DNA of 64,000 nucleotides from Lepas anatifera (lineage: Eukaryota; Arthropoda; Thecostraca; Lepadidae). Shown here one piece after another: positions 1-10,149 of the stretch. Location: positions 868,001 to 932,000 of the forward strand of contig JAOTON010002088.1 in the NCBI GenBank assembly GCA_034440635.1, written 5' to 3'. Made by a program: the position numbers and the translations under genes. Numbering within the stretch: the stretch's first letter is position 1; every line of letters begins with the position of its first letter. The notes beneath the pieces are model-generated. The model ran no database searches. It was not told the origin of the DNA and saw nothing but the letters and a program-made list of their open reading frames with translations.

Positions 1-1020
1 AACAGACAGCTTTATTGCAGGACAAACGCAACGCAGGCGACAATGCTCGACTTCTGGATAAGACCCCCAAATCAGCGAGCCATAGCTCCGCCTCTGGCGC
101 ATATATATTTTCAAAAATATTAAGGGCACACACGCTATTTAGTTATAAGAAAAATTACAAAATTTAAACAGCCTATCCCAAACCGTTTCGGAGATACTAT
201 GGAAAAACCTGAGGGGTGGGCAGAATCTGCCTCCCCTGTTGGAAATAGGGTTAAACCACCAGCTGATTAAACAATTTTGCAGTTTATGACTCGTATTCGA
301 TTAATTGGCATGCTGTTTAAGGGCCGAATGATGTCTCAGGTCAATGCTGAGGTCATGCCAGCTCAAAGAAGGTGTTTTGTTTGAGAAGAGTTTCTGGGTT
401 CTAGCGTCTGACAGAGTTGAGTTAGAATCAAATTTTTAGGCACCATTCGCTTCCTCTTGTTATGGCAAGTCGAATATGACTTTATTAGGTCAAAACATAA
501 AAATAACCTGACCTAAGGTTAGTTCAAGGTCATTATCTAACCTAGCGTAGTCAATATGCATATCAGTCTACTCACAATAATAATCCAAACGTAATAGTAT
601 CAAAATAAAAGCTTTATCACCCCTTTCTTGCAAAGTGATTGACCCAAGTCTGAAAACCTGCTGCCCCAGATGACCTCTCAGAGGTCACAGGTCCGAACTT
701 GCAGCATGAATATGGAAAGGGGCCTAGAATACTACGATTTGCAGAATATGAAGGTATTATACATTGCATCTACACAGAAAGAGCTATTTTTGCCCAATTC
801 CAGTTTCCCACCTGCATTTCCACTGGAGATGTATGATCCGTATCTGACCCTAGGTCATCGATATGAAAAATCCCGGAATATATGTTGTGGAACTTGGTGG
901 GCCAATTATGTGATATGAGCTTCAATTGGATAGATTAACCCTGTTCTTACTTATGCTATCTTAAACTTTTTGGAGGTGAGGTCACTAGACCTCACCTCCA
1001 GAACATACAGACTTTCTAGA
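1..1020. repeat. AGGTCA/TGACCT-rich interspersed repeat, diverged
   Basis: The stretch 480-1,010 holds many TGACCT and AGGTCA hexamers. Segments such as CTAGGTCATCGATATGAAAAA (near 850) and the GGTGGGCCAATTATGTG block (near 895) line up with the interiors of the TTAA-flanked elements at 14.6 and 21.2 kb, so this is an old relative of that family. The first 250 bases (the GCCATAGCTCCGCC block and the GTTTCGGAGATA block) also recur near 19.1-19.3 kb. No intact ends are visible and no gene is supported. Confidence 0.5.
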
Positions 1021-1849
1021 ACATACATCAATCTTCGCAAAGTGGCTCGCTTTGCTTCCTGGGGGACTAGGCTTTTCCAAATGGCTAATTTTCAAATTTA
1101 GCTAGGCTGTTTTGGTAGCTAGTCTAGGCTAATGTAGCTAAGCTAATTTTCAAATGGACTAGGCTAATTTCAAATGCAGCTTTCGAAAGCAGTGCATACA
1201 AAGATGGGGGTGTGTAACAAACAGTGCGCGTTGCACAAGCCAGTGTCATCAAAGCGTTCACTGCCCTAAACGTTAATGATGCAAACAAAATACAAGAAAA
1301 GTCCTAAAGGTGTTCTTTTAACTGATAAATCTTGCCGTGGAAGGTTCCACCAAACGCAATAAAGCCATCGTCAGTGCGGCGAAGGCGAGCATTCATAATC
1401 ACTACCATTGAAGTGACTTCGAAAGCACGTGTAACTAGATCAATAAAACCTGAACGGTGTCATGACGACAGCTCTCGAGAGACACTGGGGAGTGTGACAA
1501 GCTCACCTGAAGAAACACCACGTTGCCGCGTTGGGGCGTGAGTTTTTCGAAACAGTTATATGGATTATTGGCAAGGTTGGCATCTGTTATAATGATCAGT
1601 AATCGCCTCCAACATAAAAGAACGGCGAAAACATGCCAGGGCAAATAGACAAAAACAGGATGATTTAATGAATGGGGCTACTGAAATTCAGATACGAGAG
1701 TAATTAGGTCCTTACATCAAAGTTCCAAGAACACCGACTCAGCCACGCTACCAAAGCTCTACAAACCTGCAACTGAGCAACCCATATCCACATATGTTAA
1801 CCATATCGCTTGTTTATTCCTCCCGGTGTTTGAAGCGTCCCCATCAACC
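1021..1849. other. No gene recognised
   Basis: Unique-looking sequence with only short open frames and no protein similarity I recognise. TAGCTAGGCTAATTT-like motifs repeat between 1,080 and 1,160. Confidence 0.4.
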
Positions 1850-2419
1850 CTATCTATCTTTTGTTCTCTCCTTATGATGTAACTGTGTACTTCCCCACAC
1901 CCTTTCTAGACCCACTACCCTCATATCATCCATGGTATGCCCCTGTGACAAGAAATGTGTCCTCACCGGGAGCTCACTCGCGGGCTTAGACGCCCGTATT
2001 GATTGATGACAATGGTTCTGAACCCTGGTATACAACTTACTCTCCATATCTCCCACATAACATACCTGATCACACTTTCGGCACCAAATTCCGTAGACAA
2101 CATTGTAGCTCCTGCACAAAACTTATTTATCATACCTCATCGAGTCCCTGTTCCCATGTATCTTCCCCTCGGCCTGGTACCATCTCTTGCAAATAAAACA
2201 ATGTTTCTTACAGTCCTCTCTCCCCTGAAACCTTCCACCCATTGCCTGTGCCGTCTTTTGGTACATTGACATATCCCTCAAATGTCGGCCCGGCATATAT
2301 GCTATCAGGGGATCCCGAGAGAAAACCTGTCGTAGGTGTGACGAGCGTTCTTTTATGTGCCGTTTCACCCTCACAATCCTCCTGAGGTCTGGTTGCCATC
2401 TAGAATTTGCGACTGCCAT
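1850..2419 (-). pseudogene. Penelope-like element, C-terminal linker and GIY-YIG endonuclease (broken)
   Basis: Penelope-like retroelements carry a reverse transcriptase followed by a GIY-YIG endonuclease that nicks target DNA. The minus-strand frame reads a pre-endonuclease segment (LRRIVRVKRHIKE, then PGRHLRDM, then a CFICKRW cysteine motif), and after an in-frame TAA at 2,123-2,125 continues in the same frame into the endonuclease: VVYGIWCRKC, CYVGDMESKLYTRVQNH, PVRTHFLSQGH. VYG and YVG stand for the GIY and YIG halves, with the family's conserved cysteines, Arg and His. The in-frame stop, and no ATG after it, make it non-functional. It is the downstream part of the reverse transcriptase remnant at 2,965-3,676, from which a later insertion separates it. 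The family call rests on the order of motifs and is fairly secure. Confidence 0.8.
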
Positions 2420-2439
2420 AGTTAGAGCATCTCATGACC

Positions 2440-2958
2440 CATCCCGATCCCTGCTTTTCAGAGCATTATCCCAAGCACTAAACTTTAACTTTCGAACGCT
2501 AAAACGTGCATCACAAATATAACTTCTCCTACGAGGCAGCGGCCTGAGTGCCGGCAGCGGGCGTGCCGTCGCATATTCCTTTCAGTCATTTCTCACCCAT
2601 ACCAAAAGATTCAGTTTTCGAAATTACTGCAGCGACAAGCAGTAACAAACTGTGCTCCCCTGTTACCCGGTGCCCGAGTGGCGGCCAGCGATTGAATAGT
2701 TCAATGTTTATGTGTGTGTGCATATGTGTGTGTATGTTTGTTAGATAACTTCTAAATTGGCTGACGAGTGTGTAAGTTTGTTAGTTTGTGTGTGAAAACT
2801 GTAACAGACCAAAATCAGAATATGTTCTTGCGTAAACGTGTATGGCGTATGGGAGAGAGGCACCAAGATTTAAGCCTAGGCTTTGTGCCAATCTCACATG
2901 AAATCATGTTAAATTTCTGTCAATAATAAATGTTTTTGTATTGTATTGTATTGTATCT
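2440..2958 (+). mobile_element. Short insertion ending in AATAAA and a TTGTA tail
   Basis: The sequence ends with AATAAATG followed by a TTGTATTGTATTGTATTGTA pentanucleotide run (2,927-2,955). This is the usual 3' end of a retroposed LINE or SINE on the plus strand. It lies exactly where the Penelope-like frame is interrupted, so it is likely a secondary insertion. Its 5' limit is a guess based on where Penelope homology resumes; no coding domain is seen. Confidence 0.45.
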
Positions 2959-2964
2959 CTGCGA

Positions 2965-3676
2965 GCTTCGGGTGTTTCATATTTAGGTTTCAAAAGTTGC
3001 GTTCTGTTAATTTTATCTGCCTTTCTGAGTTCTCTCTCTACTTGGAATGGTGGGGAATTTCTTTCCAATAGCCGGCCCTTCAGTCGATCCCTATCATAAA
3101 TGTAGTCAACATCCTTTGAACATATTTTCTTTATTCTAATCGCAAGACCAAGGGAGATTGCCTTTTTCGTGTCTGCAGGGTGGTCTGACTGGTAATGTAG
3201 ATAATTTTTCGAATCAGTGGGTTTAGTGAAGAGGCTTGTGCTTAACAGTCCCGAAGAAACTAGCTTGACTGAGACATAAACTCAATCTGGTCCAGGGGCG
3301 TAGCCAAGTGGGACAGCAGGGACAGCCCCCTCTGAGGGCCCGGAAGGGCCCCCTAAGGACACGATTCTGTAACAAACGGTGCCCTTTTTACCCATCAGGG
3401 CACTTTTGGCGCTGCCGCAGAGGCTCTTTTTGGGGCGCTACCCCTGAGCGAAATCCTGGCTACGCCCCTGATCTGGTCTGTGAACATACGGAGATCAACC
3501 TGTGTGTTTGGGTGGATGCAGTTTGCGCGACAATGAAAGCGGTTTAGCGCTGCTTCTCCATGCAGCCGTATACCCCCCATGTCATCAATAAATCTTAGGA
3601 AGACCAGAGGCTTTACCTCAGAGCTGTCGAGGAGAATTTTTCCCATGTAGACCGAGTAGTGACGGCATAACGTCAT
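2965..3676 (-). pseudogene. Penelope-like element, reverse transcriptase C-terminal part (interrupted)
   Basis: On the minus strand the segment 3,471-3,676 encodes YMGKILLDSSE and FLRFIDDMGG, matching the Penelope palm motif (normally a YIDD box, here FIDD), followed by HGEAALNRFHCRANCIHPN. The frame is cut by the hAT MITE at 3,293-3,470 and resumes at about 3,290-2,965 (with a frame change) as SLFTKPTDSKNYLHYQSDHP, then KKAISLGLAIRIKKICS, then RDRLKGRLLERNSPP. These are standard Penelope landmarks (T.L..KPTD...YL...S.HP, RI..IC, L...L..R.YP). The upstream part of the enzyme is missing; homology stops near 3,680 where the AGGTCA-rich repeat begins. Dead remnant. Confidence 0.75.
3293..3470. 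mobile_element. hAT-type MITE, 178 bp, perfect 8-bp TSD
   Basis: It starts CAGGGGCGTAGCCA and ends TGGCTACGCCCCTG, a perfect 14-bp terminal inverted repeat. It is flanked by the exact 8-bp duplication ATCTGGTC (3,285-3,292 and 3,471-3,478). CAG...CTG ends with 8-bp TSDs are diagnostic of hAT transposons. It has no coding capacity. It sits inside the Penelope reverse transcriptase remnant; removing it and one TSD restores the flanking order. Confidence 0.93.
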
Positions 3677-3689
3677 ACAATCAGGTTAT

Positions 3690-5160
3690 ATGTCAAGGTC
3701 AGCTCACATGAAGACCAAGGTCAAGGTCAAAAGTCACAGGTCAAGGTCATTGGCCACAGTATTCCGGCCAGATGGCATTATTCAGTATAACGTATGTTAT
3801 GCTACGACTTCATGGTAAAGGTTACTTAAGGTCAAGGTCACAGATCAGGGTCAAACACGCGCCCGCTGGGGGTGCCGAAATTTTCCCTCCTCCTGGTTTT
3901 CCCCAGCTAAGGCAGAAGCCAAGAGACGCAGAAAAACGAAACTCGCAGTATCTTATTCCCGATCCATCTTACGCACCTGACCATTTTTTGTGGTCACGTC
4001 ATGACAGGTCAAGGAGCTATTCAAAGTCAAGCGACCCAACATCAACATCTAAAATCACGAGTTCGAAGCGGCGTCTAAAGAGCATCTGCCAGACGATCAA
4101 TTTCAAACTTTCACAATAGGATAAGGTCATTAGGGCCTAAAAATCTGCTACCTCGGAATTTTTATATTGTTTACCTAATTGGAGTAAATTTTATGGTTAC
4201 CCCATTAAAAGTCTATAGTGAAAAATATTAAGGCCTCGTTATCAGTGAGTACTGGATAGATAAACCTGGAAATCCTCAAAATGTGTATTCTTACTACCAC
4301 AATATTGACCACAAAGCTATTTTTACTATCTGACCTTTCAAAGGTCATGTGGGGTCACAAGGGCATATATTTATGATTTTGCCAATAACATCTCACTGAG
4401 TTGAGGTAAAGCTTCCATTTTGCTTGCATTGTGCTTATCTTGTCACAGGGAGTCGATTGATATGTAACGTGACCGTACCAAATCACACTGTAACCCTGAA
4501 CTAGCTCGATGTCAGGTCATTTTCACTATTTGACCTAGCAAGGTCATATTATACATAATTTGATTTTCCACGATGAGAGAAATCCAAAAATGCATAAAGA
4601 TTTGCTCTAGCTTCGCTGAGTAAATATATAGGGGGACGTACATTGCCCGTTTCTAAGCTTATGGAACCTTACTTGACCTATGCTGACCTCAATATTGTCC
4701 TGACATACAAATAGCTCGTATAATTTCTGTTCGTCTTGTCAAGAGCTTGCGAAATCCGTCCGTATTCTTAGCTTTTTCGGAAAATAAGATACGAAGGGGG
4801 CGAAATACACCCCTCCCCAGCGGGATGCGTCACGCCAGGGACCCCAGCGGGGTGCGTGTAAAAATTCAAACACTCATTTCCCGCCCAATGGCTGATATAA
4901 TGTCCGCTGTATTGTTAACTATTGACAATACCCTTCATATTGTTATGTCATAGATCATTGAACTTGAATGAACTGGACCTTAGAATTTCAGAGAACATTG
5001 TAGGGGACCTTATCTCTATGGCATTAGCACGTTTTTGGTTTATTCTCCGTTGTTTTATATTATCACTGCATTTCCCAACAGGTCTCCAGTACGGCCCAGA
5101 TTTGGCCTTTGTCGTTGTATTTGCGACTCCATTAATGTGCATATGAACTATGCCAGGCCA
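3690..5160. repeat. AGGTCA-rich repeat; possible inverted-end element 3,851-4,863
   Basis: AGGTCA or TGACCT occurs many times from 3,690 to 4,690, including runs such as CCAAGGTCAAGGTCA. ACACGCGCCCGCTGGGG near 3,855 and CCCCAGCGGGGTGCGTGT ending at 4,859 are inverted relative to each other with one difference, which suggests a ~1-kb MITE related to the TTAA families described below. Flanks are TCAA and AAAA rather than a clean TTAA. The short open frames here are not supported as genes. Confidence 0.45.
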
Positions 5161-5695
5161 GATGGCGACCTTGAACTGACGTTAGGTTAGGTAAGTTTGG
5201 ATTTGAATTAGTGTGGTAGTGCTATACATCTTTCAACTTACCGCAACAAGAGGAATGGAGTGATGCCTAAGCTCCAACTTAACCCAGACAGACACTAGAG
5301 AAAAAGCAGTCCGTGTCCCTAACCGGTCACCTTTATCGACTTACGATGACCTCAATAATGAGCTCAGACAAACAGTGACCGATAGAGTTCCGTAGCCATG
5401 CCACATAATGTAGAATAATCTTCATTTCATTTCATTTCATTTCATTTATTCAGGCTTATCAGCAACAGGTATGTGAAAACCCAATTACAGCTGAAGTCAA
5501 GCAATAAAACAGCACACCAATGAATATTTACAATGCAACCGTGTAACAATGTAATGCAACCTATTCCTGCAACAGTAATATAAAACACTCGATATAAAAT
5601 ATACACGAAACTATGAATATGAAGCAAATGAAAATACATCAGAAACACTGCAATACATTAAGACATGAAAAACGGCATAAAATACGATAAGAAGC

Positions 5696-7663
5696 CTAAA
5701 ATGGATGAGCTTTAACATATTTCCTCACCCTGGCTCTAAAACTACTAAAGGTCGAAGCGTAGGGGTCTGCCTCGGGACAGCGTCCAAGATGGCCATTAAA
5801 AGCAATCGCTGTCCTGCGAAATAAGCCTCTTTTGACGGTCTCCACACGAGGCAGGGAAACATGTAAAAGGTGGCTTTGCATCCCCCTGGTTCGCCGCTGA
5901 GGTACATGGAGTGGGAAGCTCCCGAGCAGACAGGCGGAGTCCACCTTCCCGGTTATGATTTTGAGTACGAAGCAAATGTCGTACTGGAGTCTCCTCTGGG
6001 ACAGACTGCTAATTTTGAAGAGCTTTAAGAGATCATGGTATGACAAGGACTGAGATGGTCGAGATGTGTGAATGTTGGATGCGAGCCAAATCAAAAATTT
6101 ATGTTGGACCCTGTCTAATCTATCCAAATGACATCTTGCAGCTCCGCCCCAGATGACACATCCATATTCCAGAATTGATCGAACATTGCCAAAATATGCA
6201 GCCAAAATTGGTCCTTCCTTAAGTCTTCCACCACCTCGGCCAGTCTGAAGAGAGCGCATTAACAGACCCAACATTTTGTTTGCCTTGCTGACGATGATGT
6301 TTATATGCTCTGAAAAGTTCAATTTGGAATCTAACCAAATGCCGAGGTCGCGAACTTTGTCCATGTGCTCCAGAGGTGTGTTTCGAATTTTGTAGATTGC
6401 CGGAATGGGGTTCCTTTTTAAAGTGATTCTAAACGAATGACATTTTGAGGGATTCAGATTTAGCTTCCAGGATTCGGACCACTTAGCCAATCTATCTAGA
6501 TCAGCCTGGAGCAGTTCTGAGTCTTCGGGAGTATGAATTTGGTGGTAAAGCTTCACATCGTCAGCAAATAGCAAAGAATTTGTTTGAATTTCGTTTGGCA
6601 GATCATTAATGAACAAGGCAAAGAGCAAAGGAGATATTTGACTGCCTTCCGGTGTTCCAGAGCGTACATCCGTCCAATGAGAGCACTTTCCGTTTACGAC
6701 AACCCGTTGTTTTCTCGAGCAAAGGAATGATTTAAGCCAGGACAGCGCTTTTCCAGACACGTTATAAGATTTTTGAAGCTTATAGAGTAAGAGTTTATGA
6801 TTCACGCTCTGAAAGGCCGCAGAGTAGTCAGTGTAGATTATGTCAGTTTGATGGCCGGAAGAGATAGAGTCCCACGCCGTTTTTAGAAGAGTTGCCAAAT
6901 TAGAGTCACATGAGCGGCGCGGGACAAATCCGTGCTGATATTCAGACAGGACTGGTTGAACATGAGTGAGAAGGGTCTGATATACGCATCTCTCCAAAAT
7001 TTTGCCGAATAGCGGAAGCAGAGAGACACTTCGGTAATTTTGAGGTGATTTCCTAGATCCTTTTTTGAAAATCGGGACAATGTTGGCCTCCGCCCATCTG
7101 CCCGGGAATATCCCCTCTTCTATTGATTTCCTAAATAGGATGCAGAGAGGGAGCACCAGCTCGTTACGCAATTCCTTGACGACTCTAGCACTGATATCGT
7201 CAGGCCCGCAGGCCTTGTGCACCTGCAAATCATCCAAGACAGCTCGAACTGTTCCCTCTGATATTTCAAATCTGTCCAGAGACGGCAAGTTATACTCTGT
7301 GACAGTGGGGTAATCAGCAACATCAGGTGGGGTAAATTTTCTCGCGAAGGTATCGTTAAGCAGGTTGGCTTTTTGAATGTCATCATAGATTTCGTGTGTT
7401 CCATCTAACAGTGATGCAATTCGTCCCTTATTCCCCCTGATGCACTGTAGGTACGACCAAAAACGTTTTGGATTTGTTTTAAAGTTTCCGATCATGCCCT
7501 GCAAATGCTTAAAATATTTGTGAGATGACAGAGTTTTGAATGATCGCCGCGTTTCCTCAAAATTTTGGATGGTCTGGTCATTCCTATTACGCTTCATACC
7601 CTTGAAAGCTCTTTCTTTCTCTCGCAGTGCACGCCTAACCTCAGCGTCAAACCAGGGGGGCAT
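5696..7663 (-). CDS. LINE reverse transcriptase frame
   Basis: 655 residues. RNA-dependent DNA polymerase that copies LINE RNA at a nicked target in the nucleus. Visible landmarks: the region before the fingers (FKTNPKRFWSYL, ~61-72), IVPIFKKGSRKSPQNYRSVS (~195-214), motif A YTDYSAAFQSVNHK with Asp ~279, motif B SGTPEGSQISPLL (~336-348; the common PQGS is PEGS here), motif C FADD (366-369) with both catalytic Asp, then LNLNPSKCH and LDSKLNFSEH thumb motifs and a C-terminal LEYGCVIWGGA region. All catalytic residues remain. The ATG at 7,663 is probably not a real start: the protein should continue from the endonuclease frame, and one missing C in the C6 run just upstream explains the break. 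No other stop or shift is seen in 655 codons, so the insertion is fairly young. Confidence 0.88.
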   Translation of the reverse strand: MPPWFDAEVRRALREKERAFKGMKRNRNDQTIQNFEETRRSFKTLSSHKYFKHLQGMIGNFKTNPKRFWSYLQCIRGNKGRIASLLDGTHEIYDDIQKANLLNDTFARKFTPPDVADYPTVTEYNLPSLDRFEISEGTVRAVLDDLQVHKACGPDDISARVVKELRNELVLPLCILFRKSIEEGIFPGRWAEANIVPIFKKGSRKSPQNYRSVSLLPLFGKILERCVYQTLLTHVQPVLSEYQHGFVPRRSCDSNLATLLKTAWDSISSGHQTDIIYTDYSAAFQSVNHKLLLYKLQKSYNVSGKALSWLKSFLCSRKQRVVVNGKCSHWTDVRSGTPEGSQISPLLFALFINDLPNEIQTNSLLFADDVKLYHQIHTPEDSELLQADLDRLAKWSESWKLNLNPSKCHSFRITLKRNPIPAIYKIRNTPLEHMDKVRDLGIWLDSKLNFSEHINIIVSKANKMLGLLMRSLQTGRGGGRLKEGPILAAYFGNVRSILEYGCVIWGGAARCHLDRLDRVQHKFLIWLASNIHTSRPSQSLSYHDLLKLFKISSLSQRRLQYDICFVLKIITGKVDSACLLGSFPLHVPQRRTRGMQSHLLHVSLPRVETVKRGLFRRTAIAFNGHLGRCPEADPYASTFSSFRARVRKYVKAHPF

Positions 7664-8814
7664 CGCCGGCGCAACGTGACAGTTGGCACATGATCGCGAA
7701 TGGCGGCTCTCAGCACATCATAAAACATATCCACCGCCCCCTCAGCATTGAGGTTTAACAAAGCCTCCCAAGGTACAAGCTGTAGACTGCGCCTCATGCC
7801 GTCAAAATCTGCTCTTTTATAGTTAAGCGCCGTTGACCTATTCACAAGGGGTGTTTGAGGTGCAACAACCCTAATCTCACTGATAATTTCGGAATGGTCA
7901 GAGGGAAAAATACCACTTCTCACACAGGACTTCACGTGAGCACACCTAGAAAACACTAAATCCAGAAAGTTGTTATTCCTTGTGGGTTCTGTAACACTTT
8001 GGCAGAGACCAGCAATATCACATTTCTCTATCAGTAAGATAGCACGTTCCGACATTCGTTGATAAACAGGTGTGGACGAAAACGGCCCTGTCTCTACACT
8101 TCTGTACCACTTAACATCTGGTGTATTAAAATCCCCAAAGCACACAAAAGGTCTTCGCGGATATCGGGCTGCAATGGCAGTCATCACCTCAAGAGAGTTC
8201 CTAAACAGATGTGAATCACCTGGGGCACAATAAAGAACACACACGAGTAATTTGGGTGTCGTGCCGATCTCGATGACCAGCGACTCCGTTCCGTCAGTCT
8301 CTAAGTCTTCTCTCCTCGTGGAAGGAAGCCTGCTGGCAATAGCGCACGCCACTCCCCCCGCGTGAGTTGGCCTATCTCTTCTGTACCATGTGTGGTCCGG
8401 TAATGCCGACTGTAGCTCCTCTGTTCCTACCGACTCGTCCAGCCAGGTTTCAGTCCAAGAAATGATATCGTATTTCTCAAGCTCTGTCGAACATGCCCTG
8501 AGTATGCCTAGTTTATTCCGTATGGAACGGACATTTTGAGTGATAATACGGAGAGTTTCTGTCTTTGCTTGAGGAGGTCCGGGATTCACCTCTACGTCTC
8601 CCGCTATAAGCAGTCGCGTCACATTAAAAGTTGAGGTAGAATTCGTGCTGTGCTTTACTGCACTATGAAAAAACATGGGGGCGCGCCCCAGCCTCTCTGT
8701 TCCTGGGTTCGCCACTGCCGGGGCAGCCACACGCCCGAGGGCATGTTGTCCATTCCGTCCTGTCGCTAATAGAACCAGCAACAGCCAGAGATGCATTGTA
8801 AAATGCGGATGCAT
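7594..8814 (-). CDS. LINE endonuclease frame with 2A-like peptide and hydrophobic N-terminus
   Basis: Start chosen at the first ATG (8,814); the open frame extends a little further without an ATG. The first residues (MHPHFTMHLWLLLVLLATG) look like a signal or membrane-insertion segment. A 2A-like motif GDVEVNPGP follows at 8,575-8,601. Then comes an apurinic-type endonuclease: TQNVRSIRNK (~88-97), SWTETWLDES (catalytic Glu ~118), RRDR...GGVACAI, CVLYCAPG, CFGDFN (Asp/Asn ~224-226) and SDH (~301-303). This domain nicks the target DNA to prime reverse transcription. The last ~20 codons, after the CCCCCC run near 7,656, are out of frame and not real protein; the true continuation is the reverse transcriptase frame. 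Endonuclease identity is secure; the signal-peptide role is inference. Confidence 0.85.
   Translation of the reverse strand: MHPHFTMHLWLLLVLLATGRNGQHALGRVAAPAVANPGTERLGRAPMFFHSAVKHSTNSTSTFNVTRLLIAGDVEVNPGPPQAKTETLRIITQNVRSIRNKLGILRACSTELEKYDIISWTETWLDESVGTEELQSALPDHTWYRRDRPTHAGGVACAIASRLPSTRREDLETDGTESLVIEIGTTPKLLVCVLYCAPGDSHLFRNSLEVMTAIAARYPRRPFVCFGDFNTPDVKWYRSVETGPFSSTPVYQRMSERAILLIEKCDIAGLCQSVTEPTRNNNFLDLVFSRCAHVKSCVRSGIFPSDHSEIISEIRVVAPQTPLVNRSTALNYKRADFDGMRRSLQLVPWEALLNLNAEGAVDMFYDVLRAAIRDHVPTVTLRRRCPPGLTLRLGVHCERKKELSRV
8575..8601 (-). other. 2A-like ribosome-skipping motif
   Basis: The codons read GDVEVNPGP, matching the 2A consensus D-V/I-E-x-N-P-G-P exactly and preceded by the hydrophobic RLLIA. 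Such motifs cause the ribosome to skip the last Gly-Pro bond, releasing the upstream peptide and starting the downstream product with Pro. They are known from several invertebrate CR1-type LINEs. Here the skip would free a ~79-residue leader from the endonuclease-reverse transcriptase. Confidence 0.85.
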
Positions 8815-8890
8815 GAAGTATTGAACCGCCACTCTCGCAGTCGATATATTTCACCGCTCAGACGGCGCGCTTAACCACTCGGCCACTGCC
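8812..8890 (-). other. tRNA-like (class II Ser/Leu-like) sequence at the LINE 5' side
   Basis: On the minus strand it starts GGCAGTGGCCGAGTGGTTAA, a good acceptor arm plus A-box for tRNA-Ser/Leu, and has a weak B-box GCGGTTCAATAC about 60 bases on. The 3' acceptor arm that should pair with GGCAGTG is absent and the sequence runs straight into the LINE coding frame. It may be an old tRNA gene hit by the LINE or a tRNA-derived 5' end. Not a functional tRNA. Confidence 0.5.
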
Positions 8891-8899
8891 GCGTTATCT

Positions 8900-10064
8900 G
8901 CGGCGGGCAGTAGCTTCTAGCGCTCGTGGCCTGGCGAAATCCGGGCGCGGATTCTGGAAGCTTGGGTGACTGCTAGGACACCCTGACCAACACAGAGCCG
9001 GCTCTAATTTAAATATACCGGAAGCGTACAGCTTGAACAATGTTACACAAAGACTAAGGCACCACCAGAGACCTTCTTCACCATAGGTTGCAGCAGATTG
9101 CCGCGTAGTTCTTGCATAATCTCTTATAAATGACGCAGCATGCTACACCCGTCCGTCACCGTCGGCGTTCCACAGACCGGCGTTCCACAGATAAAGAAAA
9201 TAAATTTGCCGAAGATACAAAAATAATTGATAGTTTCGTAATCAGGATTTTTCAAATAGCAAGAAACCACAATAAAATTTTTTCGCGTATCTCCCTTTAA
9301 TGTGAACGACACTATAAGGGAATGAAAAAAATGAGATGGCAAAAAAGGTAGAAAAGCGAGTTCATGCTCAACAATTTACTGATCTGTACTTACCAACATG
9401 AGAAAGAACACCAGAGATGAATGACATTTTCCACTTTGGCGAAACCAGCACTGCGGGCCACCATAGTCAACTATTTGTCAAACTGAAGAGCAATTCCTGT
9501 AGTTTTCCCTGTTCCCGTGGTGATCGTCCGAAATAAAATGAAGATACCTGAAAATAAACGAATACTTCAGCAGGGCATTGCCGCGCGAGCAGCCTATTAT
9601 ACTCCGCATCAGCCATTCAGGAGGTAGGGAGTAATTGATACTGTGTGGGTGCATGATTCATGATTTGAAAATGATCTAAATATTTATTCAGTTTTTGAGC
9701 CAATGCCCAGTATTACTTTCTGCGAGAACTTAGTGGTGTACATGCATACGTACCTGAGGCGTCTTGCGTTCTACTGCAACTAGTTGCAAACAAATAGAAG
9801 ATCCTTGACAGATTGGGCGATAACTGGTTAGAGTGGGCATGCTGATAGGCACGTAGATATCTGTTAAGGGGCTGTTCACATGTGACCTCAGCAACCATAG
9901 AGGTGGAGGGGCAGTCTGACATCTTCTGATTTCTTCTGACGAAGGGGGAGGGTGGTCTTGCTCTTACTGACGATCTCTGACGTAGGGGGGTGAATCATCG
10001 GCTGTTTTGGAATTGTTTTATTGAGCGAGAACTGCGCAGGCCCAGGGTATTTGAAGAACGGGTA
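8900..10064. other. No gene recognised
   Basis: Mixed-composition sequence with short open frames only. Nothing resembles a known protein, tRNA or repeat family seen elsewhere in the window. Confidence 0.4.
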
Positions 10065-10149
10065 CCTACTTGCAGGGGTGTAATTTCTATCTCTTTGGGG
10101 GTGCCTGAGCACCCCCAATCCTAATTCGAGCACCCCCAATCATGTACTG

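Larger units (their letters stand above)
5421..8890 (-). mobile_element. Non-LTR retrotransposon (CR1/Jockey-like LINE), nearly complete
   Basis: Reading right to left there is a tRNA-like sequence, an endonuclease frame, a reverse transcriptase frame and a 3' end with AATAAA followed by ATGAAATGAAATGAAATG (5,421-5,450 on the minus strand), the simple-repeat tail typical of CR1-group LINEs. No target-site duplication was seen, which is usual for that group. Overall ~3.5 kb. One indel at the poly-C run (7,656-7,661) separates the two coding frames; otherwise both are open. The exact clade (CR1, Daphne, Rex-like) needs a tree. Confidence 0.85.

Noticed and set aside
3308..3547. 79-codon plus-strand frame
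   Set aside because: Lies across the 178-bp hAT MITE and its TSD, antisense to the Penelope reverse transcriptase.
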